A stretch of DNA of 8,036 nt. Source: Planctomycetota bacterium. GTDB taxonomy: Bacteria > Planctomycetota > Phycisphaerae > Phycisphaerales > SM1A02. A model generated the notes under the pieces. It searched no databases, was not told the origin of the DNA, and saw only the letters and a list, made by a program, of their open reading frames with translations. The position numbers were made by a program, and so were the translations under genes. Within the stretch, counting starts at the first letter, position 1; each line of letters starts with the position of its first letter. Positions 1 to 5,083 of this stretch are shown here, piece by piece. Location: the NCBI GenBank assembly GCA_014381385.1, contig JACNLR010000141.1, forward strand, positions 1 through 8,036, written 5' to 3'.

Positions 1-68
1 ACCAAGATGGTATCGTCGATGTCACCGACCTCCTCATCGTCGTCGGCAACTGGGGGCCGTGCGAGTAA
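1..68 (+). CDS. C-terminal end of a secreted dockerin-like repeat protein (5' truncated)
   Basis: An open frame read from position 3 gives 21 residues ending at the TAA at 66-68. The residues QDGIVDVTDLLIVVGNWGP followed by CE show a calcium-loop pattern (D-G-x-V-D-V-x-D-L-L), as in type I dockerin or EF-hand-like repeats. An ending in GNWGPC is, from family knowledge, frequent at the C-termini of large secreted Phycisphaerae proteins. The rest of the gene is outside the window, so its main domain and function cannot be stated. The piece is useful mainly as a lineage clue and as proof that an upstream plus-strand gene ends here. Confidence 0.7.
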   Translation, partial: QDGIVDVTDLLIVVGNWGPCE

Positions 69-117
69 TCAAACACTTCCCAACATCAAACAACAATACC
101 AAAGGATAGGCGCCGAC

Positions 118-123
118 TATAAT
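118..123 (+). promoter_or_regulatory. Candidate -10 box TATAAT, implying a near-leaderless mRNA
   Basis: A perfect TATAAT lies only 8 bases before the ATG at 132. Transcription starting 6-7 bases after the box would begin about 1-2 bases before the start codon. No Shine-Dalgarno sequence precedes this ATG, which fits leaderless translation. No convincing -35 box is visible at 16-18 bp spacing, so the call is tentative. Confidence 0.35.
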
Positions 124-131
124 AAAAACTG

Positions 132-422
132 ATGTCAAACATATTCCACAGGGTAAATAAAAAACAGAATTTGCGAGCGATTATATTGTTTACTTGTTTG
201 TTGCCAATGCTTTTTCTTTCTGGTAGTTGTACTTGCAAAAGTTGCTCTACCACGCACCTTAGTTCCAATGGTTGCCCTTATTGCAATAATGTTACCAGTA
301 CTTCAACTTCAAAACAAAAAACAAATTCTGCAAGCCCCTACGTTGACCCAGAGAACCACCCAGAAGGATTCCCCAATCGCTGGGGGACAGTCTCTTCTGA
401 TGATTTTAAACCATTTAAATAA
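132..422 (+). CDS. Small Cys-rich exported protein, possible lipoprotein
   Basis: Encodes 96 residues that I do not recognise as a named family. Residues 1-14 are basic (RVNKKQNLR), followed by a hydrophobic stretch at about 16-31 and LSGSC at 29-33. This resembles a signal peptide ending at a lipobox with Cys33 as possible lipidation site, but Ser at -3 makes the box imperfect, so signal peptidase I cleavage is possible. The mature part has five cysteines (33, 35, 38, 48, 51) arranged as CTCKSC and CPYC, then a low-complexity Ser/Thr stretch and a Pro-rich tail without cysteine. The Cys spacing suggests disulfides or metal binding in the envelope; this is inference. The ATG at 132 has no Shine-Dalgarno but sits 8 bp after TATAAT. 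It stands alone between the dockerin-like gene and the glycine-zipper pair. Confidence 0.6.
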   Translation: MSNIFHRVNKKQNLRAIILFTCLLPMLFLSGSCTCKSCSTTHLSSNGCPYCNNVTSTSTSKQKTNSASPYVDPENHPEGFPNRWGTVSSDDFKPFK

Positions 423-511
423 TCTTAAAAATATCGCCCTCCTTGTTTCTACCTGTTATGTTTGGATTATCGCTGAGACATCAGCCCAGTAGACAATCGT
501 ACATAAACAAT

Positions 512-529
512 CCCGCGGGTCGTTTTTTT
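512..529 (+). terminator. Possible weak terminator: CCCGCGGG followed by seven T
   Basis: CCCGCGGG (512-519) is followed by TC G and a run of seven T (523-529). Flanking ACAAT (508-512) and ATTGT (530-534) are complementary. The GC palindrome leaves almost no loop, so a classical hairpin is poor; the position, after the small Cys-rich gene and before the next gene, is the main support. Confidence 0.25.
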
Positions 530-533
530 ATTG

Positions 534-539
534 TATAAC
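534..539 (+). promoter_or_regulatory. Candidate extended -10 box (TG-TATAAC) before the glycine-zipper pair
   Basis: TATAAC lies 7 bases before the ATG at 547, and the AT-rich sequence contains TGTATAACTATAC. As with the gene at 132, a start site placed the usual distance after this box would leave almost no 5' leader, and no Shine-Dalgarno is present. No clear -35 box was found. Confidence 0.25.
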
Positions 540-546
540 TATACAC

Positions 547-780
547 ATGACAAAATCATGTGGAACAAACGGGAACGCATGCCCAATGATGTGGATTCTT
601 GGAGGAGCGATTGTAGGAACAGTCGTTGGACTGTTTACAGAGAACCTCGGTCTCTGGGTAGGTATTGGAGCAGGGTCGGGCGTGGTACTATTCTTGCTTC
701 GCTCCATGTGCAAGTCAGGTGGATGCTGTGGCTCAGGTAAGTCCGAAAGCTGTTCAAATGAAAACCAAGAAAAAGAATAA
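547..780 (+). CDS. Small glycine-zipper membrane protein with Cys-rich tail (copy 1)
   Basis: Encodes 77 residues. Residues 15-30 (MWILGGAIVGTVVGLF) and 34-51 (LGLWVGIGAGSGVVLFLL) are two short hydrophobic segments with regularly spaced glycines, joined by TEN; this is a glycine-zipper helical hairpin. The N-terminus holds Cys5 and Cys12, and the tail after residue 52 has a Cys-rich segment, MCKSGGCCGSGKSESC, ending in a charged QEKE. Glycine-zipper proteins of this type are small inner-membrane proteins of unknown role. The Cys tail might bind metal or form disulfides (inference). Copy 2 begins inside its last 23 bases and repeats the same core, pointing to a local duplication and translational coupling. 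The start has no Shine-Dalgarno; TATAAC lies just upstream. Confidence 0.7.
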   Translation: MTKSCGTNGNACPMMWILGGAIVGTVVGLFTENLGLWVGIGAGSGVVLFLLRSMCKSGGCCGSGKSESCSNENQEKE

Positions 781-985
781 TCCAAAACCCAGCGAAAAAC
801 GTTCGAACAATGCTGGCCTTGGAATTGTTTACGGTTCGATCGTTGGATTGCTCATTGGTATTTACACAGACAATATAGGTCTTTGGATTTCTGTGGGCGT
901 AGCAATTGGAATTTGTTTCGGTGCGGCGTTTTCATCTTCCTGTCAAGAAAAGTTAGAACAACCTGACAATTCGAAAAACGAGTAA
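758..985 (+). CDS. Small glycine-zipper membrane protein (copy 2, overlapping copy 1)
   Basis: Encodes 75 residues from the ATG at 758, in the +1 frame relative to copy 1 and overlapping its end by 23 bases. A longer reading from 665 is open but would lie almost wholly inside copy 1, so 758 is preferred. The N-terminus is strongly basic (MKTKKKNNPKPSEKR). Residues 23-37 and 41-58 form two hydrophobic glycine-rich segments joined by TDN. Over 32 positions the core matches copy 1 at 13 residues by hand alignment, including IVG, T-x-N and GLW. It lacks the Cys-rich tail of copy 1, keeping only Cys53 and Cys62. With no Shine-Dalgarno visible, it is probably translated by coupling to copy 1. Function unknown. 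Confidence 0.65.
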   Translation: MKTKKKNNPKPSEKRSNNAGLGIVYGSIVGLLIGIYTDNIGLWISVGVAIGICFGAAFSSSCQEKLEQPDNSKNE

Positions 986-988
986 CAC

Positions 989-1909
989 TCACTTTCGAAA
1001 CAAGGTATGGCAATGGATACACGACCGCTCAACGCGTTGCATTACGTTGTCTAATGCGGCATTGGGTAGCGCTTCTACCAACGCTTCTTCAAGGCTGCTG
1101 GCGTGTTGAATAGCATTGACGAGCAAGGTTTCAAAATCTACAGAGTACAAATTCGCTTCTTGTTGTACTTGCATGTTTCTAAAGGTATCGGCAATGATTC
1201 CCGCTTCGGCTGCGCCGACGAGATCGGGATGCGCAACGGGCGCCTTCCATGCTGCACCTTGCATCAGATTTAGATGAGTCAACGCTTCGTCGATTGCAAT
1301 CATTTGACTTGTAATCCCTTTTGGTTCAACGGATGATGGGAAAATCGTAGTATTTTGCAGTATTTCTTCTACGTTGCGTATCTCAGTTCGTTCCACGGCA
1401 TCCCAAAGTCCATGGTACACCGCGGAAGTTTGCGATACTCGCATCAGTTCTTTTGCTTGCGGGATAGTCAAATCTCCAAATGCGACAGACACAATTGCAG
1501 CAGCAGCAGCAGATCGATGTTTTCCTTGGTGGCAGTGGATATAGACAACACCTCGTTTTCTTCCACGCGCAACTGCGGTTGTTAGATCGAGAATTTGTTT
1601 CGGCGAAGGTGCTTCATATTTCAGAGGGATATGTATCGTCTTGATGCCAAAATATTCTGCTGTTTTGATATCTGGGGGGACTCCATCTACGCAAACGATC
1701 GTTCTCACTTTCAGATTCGCAAGTGATTCAAAACCCTCGGTTCCGATAGGTTTTGCTCCTGAAATGATATCTGGTTGAAATGCTACAAGCTGATGCACAC
1801 CTTTAAACGACTTGGGTAGTTCTTCATTTGTCGCAAATTGCAATGATTTCGTGCAACCAAGGCAACAAGAACAAAGCAAAAGGAGCGTGAGTATAGGGAG
1901 TCGTTTCAT
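989..1909 (-). CDS. Lipoprotein: dual-specificity phosphatase-like domain fused to C-terminal cytochrome c'-like domain
   Basis: Encodes 306 residues. Residues 1-19 (MKRLPILTLLLLCSCCLGC) form a lipoprotein-type signal; Cys15 (LCSC) or Cys19 (CLGC) could be lipidated. Residues about 36-175 resemble a dual-specificity/tyrosine phosphatase. The active-site loop is at 125-132 (HCHQGKHR), giving the C-x5-R signature with nucleophile Cys126 and Arg132. The loop where such enzymes carry the general-acid Asp (residues 91-101, around IPLKYEAPS) has no Asp; Glu99 may substitute. Residues about 196-306 are mainly helical by composition and end in CIHCHTLFRK. CxxCH at 297-301 at the extreme C-terminus, followed by FR, is the arrangement of cytochrome c'/c556 four-helix bundles, so covalent haem attachment outside the cytoplasm is expected. 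The gene is divergent from the RlmL homologue with 29 bp between start codons. Substrate unknown. Confidence 0.75.
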   Translation of the reverse strand: MKRLPILTLLLLCSCCLGCTKSLQFATNEELPKSFKGVHQLVAFQPDIISGAKPIGTEGFESLANLKVRTIVCVDGVPPDIKTAEYFGIKTIHIPLKYEAPSPKQILDLTTAVARGRKRGVVYIHCHQGKHRSAAAAAIVSVAFGDLTIPQAKELMRVSQTSAVYHGLWDAVERTEIRNVEEILQNTTIFPSSVEPKGITSQMIAIDEALTHLNLMQGAAWKAPVAHPDLVGAAEAGIIADTFRNMQVQQEANLYSVDFETLLVNAIQHASSLEEALVEALPNAALDNVMQRVERSCIHCHTLFRK

Positions 1910-1938
1910 CGGCGTGACCTTATACTACCGTATCTCCC
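1910..1938. promoter_or_regulatory. 29-bp divergent intergenic spacer with overlapping back-to-back -10 boxes
   Basis: TATACT at 1921-1926 reads toward the methyltransferase homologue, and TATAAG at 1924-1919 on the minus strand reads toward the phosphatase-cytochrome gene; they share the same TATA. They lie 12 and 9 bases from the respective ATGs, so both mRNAs would have very short or no leaders. On the minus strand TTGTTC (1947-1942) sits 17 bp upstream as a partial -35 match, inside the methyltransferase coding region. No good -35 was found for the plus direction. Neither gene has a Shine-Dalgarno. Confidence 0.35.
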
Positions 1939-3114
1939 ATGGAACAATCCCAGACAAAACGAAAAACACGAGTCACATGCGCTCCGTCACTCGCTCCATA
2001 TTTGAAGCAAGAACTTGAAGACCTTGGTTTTGAAGTGCTGTCTATGGACAAGACAGGCATCGAAACTGTTGCCACGACAGCGGAGTGCATGCAGTTGAAC
2101 TTGCGATTACGAACAGCATTTCATGTCTTACAACGATTTGCTGATATCAACTGTCGCAATGCTGACGAACTTTACAGCGAGGCAAAACGCTTGCCATGGG
2201 ATAGAGTGATTGACCCTGCGGGATTCCTTTCTGTAACATCAAACGTACGCAACGACACGATTACGAACTCGATGTTCCCAAACATGCGATTAAAAGATGC
2301 AATTTGCGATAAACTTGTGGAGCAAATTGGCAAGCGCCCAGATGCCGGTTCAAGTACACAGGGCATGGTCGTCAACTTGCATTGGGTGGAGAACAAAGCG
2401 CGTATTTACTTGAATATGACCGGTAGAAAACTTTCCGACCGCGGGTATAGAAAGATGCCATTCATGGCACCGATGCGTGAAACAATCGCCGCCGCTGTCT
2501 TGATGGAAATGAAATACGACGGAGCAAGGCCGCTTGTCGTACCTATGTGCGGGAGCGGTACAATCGCCATTGAGGCAGCGCTGATTGCGAAACAACGAGC
2601 GCCCGGTTTACTTCGCAGTAATTACGGGTGTACCCAATGGCTTGGTGCAGACAACGATGCATGGAATCAGCAGCGAGCGGATGCGAAAAAATTAATGGTG
2701 AAGAATGATCCAGCGCCGATTATCGCTTCTGACATTGAAGAAGAAGCCATCGAAGCATCCAAGAAAAATGCAGTCACTGCCGGTGTGGACCATCTTATCG
2801 ATTTTCATGTGTGCGATTTTGCAAAAACGCCAATGCCCCAAACGTGTGGCGATGTAGTTTTACACGGGGAATACGGAATGCGACTTGGCGAAGACGATGA
2901 CTTGGTGTCGACGTATAAACGAATCGGCGATTTTTTAAAAACAGATTGCTCGGGCTGGGATGGATATGTCTTTACTTCTGGTAAACCCCTCATTGCTGCA
3001 ATTCGTTTGAAAGTTGCAAAGCGAACACCCTTTATAAACGCAGAGATAGATTGCAGATTGTTACGGTATGAATTGTACAAAGGGTCTAAAGTTGCCCAAG
3101 CAGCAAGTAACTAG
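1939..3114 (+). CDS. THUMP-domain RlmL-type 23S rRNA methyltransferase homologue with altered catalytic motif
   Basis: Encodes 391 residues resembling the N-terminal half of RlmL (m2G methylation of 23S rRNA) and YpsC-type proteins. An N-terminal ferredoxin-like/THUMP region (about 10-165) binds RNA in the family. The methyltransferase domain begins near RKMPFMAPMRETIAAAV (171-187). SAM motif I is VPMCGSGTIAIEAAL (201-215), where the family normally has Asp before PMCGSGT and here Val201 is found. ASDIEEEAIEASKKNA (263-278) matches the acidic-loop segment. The catalytic motif, normally NPPYGxR, reads HGEYGMR (309-315): Asn and both Pro are replaced, while Y-G-x-R-L-G-E is kept. The C-terminal TSGKP...IDCRLLRYEL matches the family end. 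It may be a diverged or inactive paralogue that still binds RNA; I therefore give no gene symbol. Its last 29 bases overlap the dsbB end on the other strand. Confidence 0.75.
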   Translation: MEQSQTKRKTRVTCAPSLAPYLKQELEDLGFEVLSMDKTGIETVATTAECMQLNLRLRTAFHVLQRFADINCRNADELYSEAKRLPWDRVIDPAGFLSVTSNVRNDTITNSMFPNMRLKDAICDKLVEQIGKRPDAGSSTQGMVVNLHWVENKARIYLNMTGRKLSDRGYRKMPFMAPMRETIAAAVLMEMKYDGARPLVVPMCGSGTIAIEAALIAKQRAPGLLRSNYGCTQWLGADNDAWNQQRADAKKLMVKNDPAPIIASDIEEEAIEASKKNAVTAGVDHLIDFHVCDFAKTPMPQTCGDVVLHGEYGMRLGEDDDLVSTYKRIGDFLKTDCSGWDGYVFTSGKPLIAAIRLKVAKRTPFINAEIDCRLLRYELYKGSKVAQAASN

Positions 3115-3649
3115 TTGGGTTGTCGGGGCACTGCCCAATACCACACTCTAATAAAGTAGTGCAGACGTTCAAGGCAGTAATACCGAAGGCTAGCCAAAAT
3201 GCAATTCCAGCAAAGAGCGGGAGCGGTCTTGTTTTTTGGGTCTCTTCTTTCGATTCAAATTGCGAGTCGAATAAAAACAGAACGCCTAATATAAGAATAG
3301 TTGCCATGAAAATGAGCAGCGCCCACGTGTACAAGTGCATTCCCATGACAGGTGAGCCATATCCCTCATTTCCCGGTGCTGGAACGATGTGCAATAGGAT
3401 TTGCCGCGTTGATATGCAAGCGCCAAGTACTGCGCTGATGATGCACATGCCGTAATGCATTGGGCGAATTCCATATCGAAGGTTCATCATTGCACCAAAA
3501 GCAATGCCAACCATTGCAAGTCGCTGCAGCAAGCAGAGTGGGCAAGGAAATTCACCGTTGATAAATTGGATTGAATATGCGCCGATGAGCGGCGTGCAAA
3601 TCATGAAAACGAAAAGGATATTAAGTTTGCGTGCGCAGTTTGGTGTCAT
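3086..3649 (-). CDS. dsbB: DsbB-family disulfide bond formation protein
   Basis: Encodes 187 residues with about five hydrophobic segments (10-30, 41-58, 66-88, 103-127, 144-166). DsbB proteins reoxidise thiol oxidases in the envelope by passing electrons to quinone. The redox pair is CPLC at 36-39, followed by LLQR, as in the CxxC-x-x-x-R signature. The segment PGNEGYGSPVMGMHLYTWA (92-110) is the YTWA region typical of this family. The loop that holds the second Cys pair in E. coli DsbB has no cysteine here; instead ECGIGQCPDNPTSY near the C-terminus carries Cys169 and Cys174 (with Cys163 before). As I recall, this branch normally shows that layout, so those cysteines may serve as the second pair. 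The start is 3 bases after the stop of the DUF5993-type gene, suggesting translational coupling. The last 29 bases overlap the RlmL homologue convergently. Confidence 0.9.
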   Translation of the reverse strand: MTPNCARKLNILFVFMICTPLIGAYSIQFINGEFPCPLCLLQRLAMVGIAFGAMMNLRYGIRPMHYGMCIISAVLGACISTRQILLHIVPAPGNEGYGSPVMGMHLYTWALLIFMATILILGVLFLFDSQFESKEETQKTRPLPLFAGIAFWLAFGITALNVCTTLLECGIGQCPDNPTSYLLLGQL

Positions 3650-3652
3650 AGT

Positions 3653-3808
3653 TTAGAGGTAAATATTGAGGGTGTCGGTTGCGTGGTGCTTAAACCAAAG
3701 TGCGCAGAGTGCGATCGTAATGAGAAATAGGAGAATTGCTGGCTTTCTCTTACCAAACCATCCCAGAAGCATTGAAACGGCGAATAATAAAAAGAGCAGC
3801 ATCATCAT
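3653..3808 (-). CDS. DUF5993-type small membrane protein upstream of dsbB
   Basis: Encodes 51 residues beginning MMMLLFLLFAVSMLLGWFGK and ending KHHATDTLNIYL. Two hydrophobic segments (about 2-18 and 23-39) are separated by the basic turn GKRK. The pattern (hydrophobic helix, G-(K/R)-rich turn, second helix, LWFxHHATDxLN end) is how I remember the DUF5993 family, small proteins usually encoded next to this kind of dsbB. Function is not established; a role as partner of DsbB is inference from gene pairing. The start codon can be any of three successive ATGs (3808, 3805, 3802). It begins 43 bp after the pheA stop and stops 3 bases before dsbB, so pheA, this gene and dsbB are likely cotranscribed. 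Confidence 0.75.
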   Translation of the reverse strand: MMMLLFLLFAVSMLLGWFGKRKPAILLFLITIALCALWFKHHATDTLNIYL

Positions 3809-3851
3809 GGTTGTTCTTTATCGGGTAAACAAACATCCCGCGGCTACCAAT

Positions 3852-4934
3852 TTAGAGGACTTGACCTGCTTTAGGATAAGACCCGAGGATTTCGATGGAT
3901 TTACAGAATTTGCCCGCGGTTTTTACTGCTGAAGTTAGTTCGTCGGTATCGCGATGTGCATCAGCATCTATGAAAAAAGTGTAATCCCAGTTCGTTCGGG
4001 CACTTGGCCGCTTATCGATATGACTTAAATTTATTCCATTGTCGCGAAAAGCAGCAAGGACATCGACAAGCGCGCCGGGCTCATGTTTTGTTGTGAACAT
4101 AATGGTTGACTTGTCATCCCCAGAGGGAAGGGCAGCCTCTTTTGCAAGGACGAGGAATCGCGTGATATTTTCTGGTCTGTCTTGCACATTTTCAATTGCA
4201 ACTTCTACGTTGTGTTCGCGGCCAGCAAGTTCAGAGCCAATTGCTGCGATGTGGGGATCATCTTTTGCCAGTTTTACTGCTTGAGCGCTACTTGCAGTTT
4301 CGACAAGCACAACACTTGGAAACATTGCAGCAAGCCATTTGCGACATTGCAAAAGAACTTGAGGTTTTGAAGCAATCGTAGTAATCTCATTCGCTTTGCC
4401 ATTGCAAAGCAAGCAGTGGCGAATATCGATGAGTGCTTCAGCATAGATGGTCACGTCGTGTTCTTGAAAAGCATCGAGCGTATCTAAGACACTGCCACTT
4501 GTAGAATTCTCATACGGGACAAGACCATAATTGCAATGCCCAGCCGCAACTTCTCGAAAGACCCGCTCGATAGTCGGAACGCCAACGCACTCTACACTTG
4601 AACCAAAGTGACGAATTGCTGCGATGTGGCTGAAAGATCCGTTTGGTGCCAAGTGTGCAATTGCAAGTGGCTTCTCAAGTTGGAAACTGCCAGACATCAA
4701 TTCGCGGTAGATCGCTTCGACGGTTTTGTCCGGTAGAGGTCCGTCGTTTTGTGCGAGTACGCGGTCAAGAACAGCTCGTTCTCGATGCGGGGCATAGATT
4801 GGTGTATCTGAATCTCTTTTGAGATTGCCGACGTCAACGACAACATTTGCCCTCGCGCTCAGTAGTGCAATGAGCTTCTTGTCGAGGTCATCAATTTGTT
4901 TTCGCAACGCGTCAAGGTTTTTCAATTCTTCCAT
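3852..4934 (-). CDS. pheA: P-protein: chorismate mutase / prephenate dehydratase with ACT domain
   Basis: Bifunctional cytoplasmic enzyme converting chorismate to prephenate and then phenylpyruvate in phenylalanine synthesis. With the ATG at 4934 it has 360 residues. The AroQ chorismate mutase domain is about 1-85, with Arg11, Arg28, Lys39 and Arg51-Glu52 at the same numbers as E. coli PheA; Asp48 of E. coli is Ala here. The prephenate dehydratase domain is about 88-265, with APNGSFSHIAA, VPYENSTSGSV (139-149) and the catalytic ITRF (257-260). The ACT domain, about 276-352, contains GALVDVLAAF and HIDKRPS in place of the usual ESRP, so phenylalanine feedback may differ. The frame stays open to an ATG at 4970 (12 more residues, MTLDMTLRYTAE), but that part lies in the palindrome, so 4934 is preferred. 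No strong Shine-Dalgarno for either start. Confidence 0.92.
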   Translation of the reverse strand: MEELKNLDALRKQIDDLDKKLIALLSARANVVVDVGNLKRDSDTPIYAPHRERAVLDRVLAQNDGPLPDKTVEAIYRELMSGSFQLEKPLAIAHLAPNGSFSHIAAIRHFGSSVECVGVPTIERVFREVAAGHCNYGLVPYENSTSGSVLDTLDAFQEHDVTIYAEALIDIRHCLLCNGKANEITTIASKPQVLLQCRKWLAAMFPSVVLVETASSAQAVKLAKDDPHIAAIGSELAGREHNVEVAIENVQDRPENITRFLVLAKEAALPSGDDKSTIMFTTKHEPGALVDVLAAFRDNGINLSHIDKRPSARTNWDYTFFIDADAHRDTDELTSAVKTAGKFCKSIEILGSYPKAGQVL

Positions 4935-4949
4935 CTCGGCAGTGTAGCG

Positions 4950-5012
4950 TAGGGTCATGTCTAGGGTCATGTCGGGGGTCTGACCCCCGACATGACCCTA
5001 GACATGACCCTA
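4950..5012. repeat. 63-bp near-perfect palindrome built of duplicated 11-mers (REP-like)
   Basis: Positions 4950-4980 are the exact reverse complement of 4982-5012, with a single unpaired base at 4981: 31-bp arms. Each arm holds two copies of AGGGTCATGTC and a central GGGGGTC, so the order is 11-mer, T, 11-mer, GGGGGTC-T-GACCCCC, then the inverted 11-mers. In RNA it would form a very stable hairpin. It lies between the sigma-factor terminator and pheA and supplies pheA's upstream ATGs. The GGGTCTGACCC core resembles REP-type palindromes associated with REP transposases in other bacteria (family recollection). No transposase gene and no second copy occur in this window. Confidence 0.85.
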
Positions 5013-5056
5013 AAAGACCGCACAGAGCGTTGATGGGAGTCTCGGTCTCTGTGCGG
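5012..5056 (-). terminator. Rho-independent terminator of the sigma-factor gene
   Basis: On the minus strand CCGCACAGAG (5056-5047) pairs with CTCTGTGCGG (5027-5018), a perfect 10-bp stem with a 19-base loop. It is followed by TCTTTT (5017-5012). It starts 27 bases after the sigma-factor stop and its T tract abuts the 63-bp palindrome. This separates the sigma-factor transcript from pheA. Confidence 0.7.
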
Positions 5057-5083
5057 ACGGGGGATGGTTTTATTTGTGAATCG

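Noticed and set aside
268..492. 74-residue plus-strand frame overlapping the small Cys-rich gene
   Set aside because: It lies mainly inside the gene at 132-422 in another frame and has no Shine-Dalgarno, signal or domain.
665..757. Upstream extension of glycine-zipper copy 2 to the ATG at 665
   Set aside because: The extra 31 residues lie entirely inside copy 1 in another frame and do not match the paralogue; the ATG at 758 gives a product of matching length.
1498..1513. GCAGCAGCAGCAG run as a simple repeat
   Set aside because: It encodes the Ala-rich helix directly after the phosphatase loop and is too short to treat as an unstable repeat.
3352..3382. Loss of the second periplasmic Cys pair in DsbB as a defect
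   Set aside because: The branch of DsbB with GYGSPxxGxHLYTWA appears normally to lack that pair and to carry Cys near the C-terminus, as here.
512..3920. CCCGCGG at 512-518, 3837-3843 and 3914-3920 as a dispersed motif
   Set aside because: Three 7-mers without shared flanks or position; one is inside pheA. Chance is sufficient.
3666..3932. 88-residue plus-strand frame opposite the DUF5993-type gene and pheA end
   Set aside because: It spans the intergenic gap and the antisense of two supported genes, and its product has no family features.
4950..5012. The palindrome as a CRISPR repeat or as a terminator
   Set aside because: There is only one locus with no spacers, and no T tract follows either side; the terminator with a T tract is the separate hairpin at 5018-5056.
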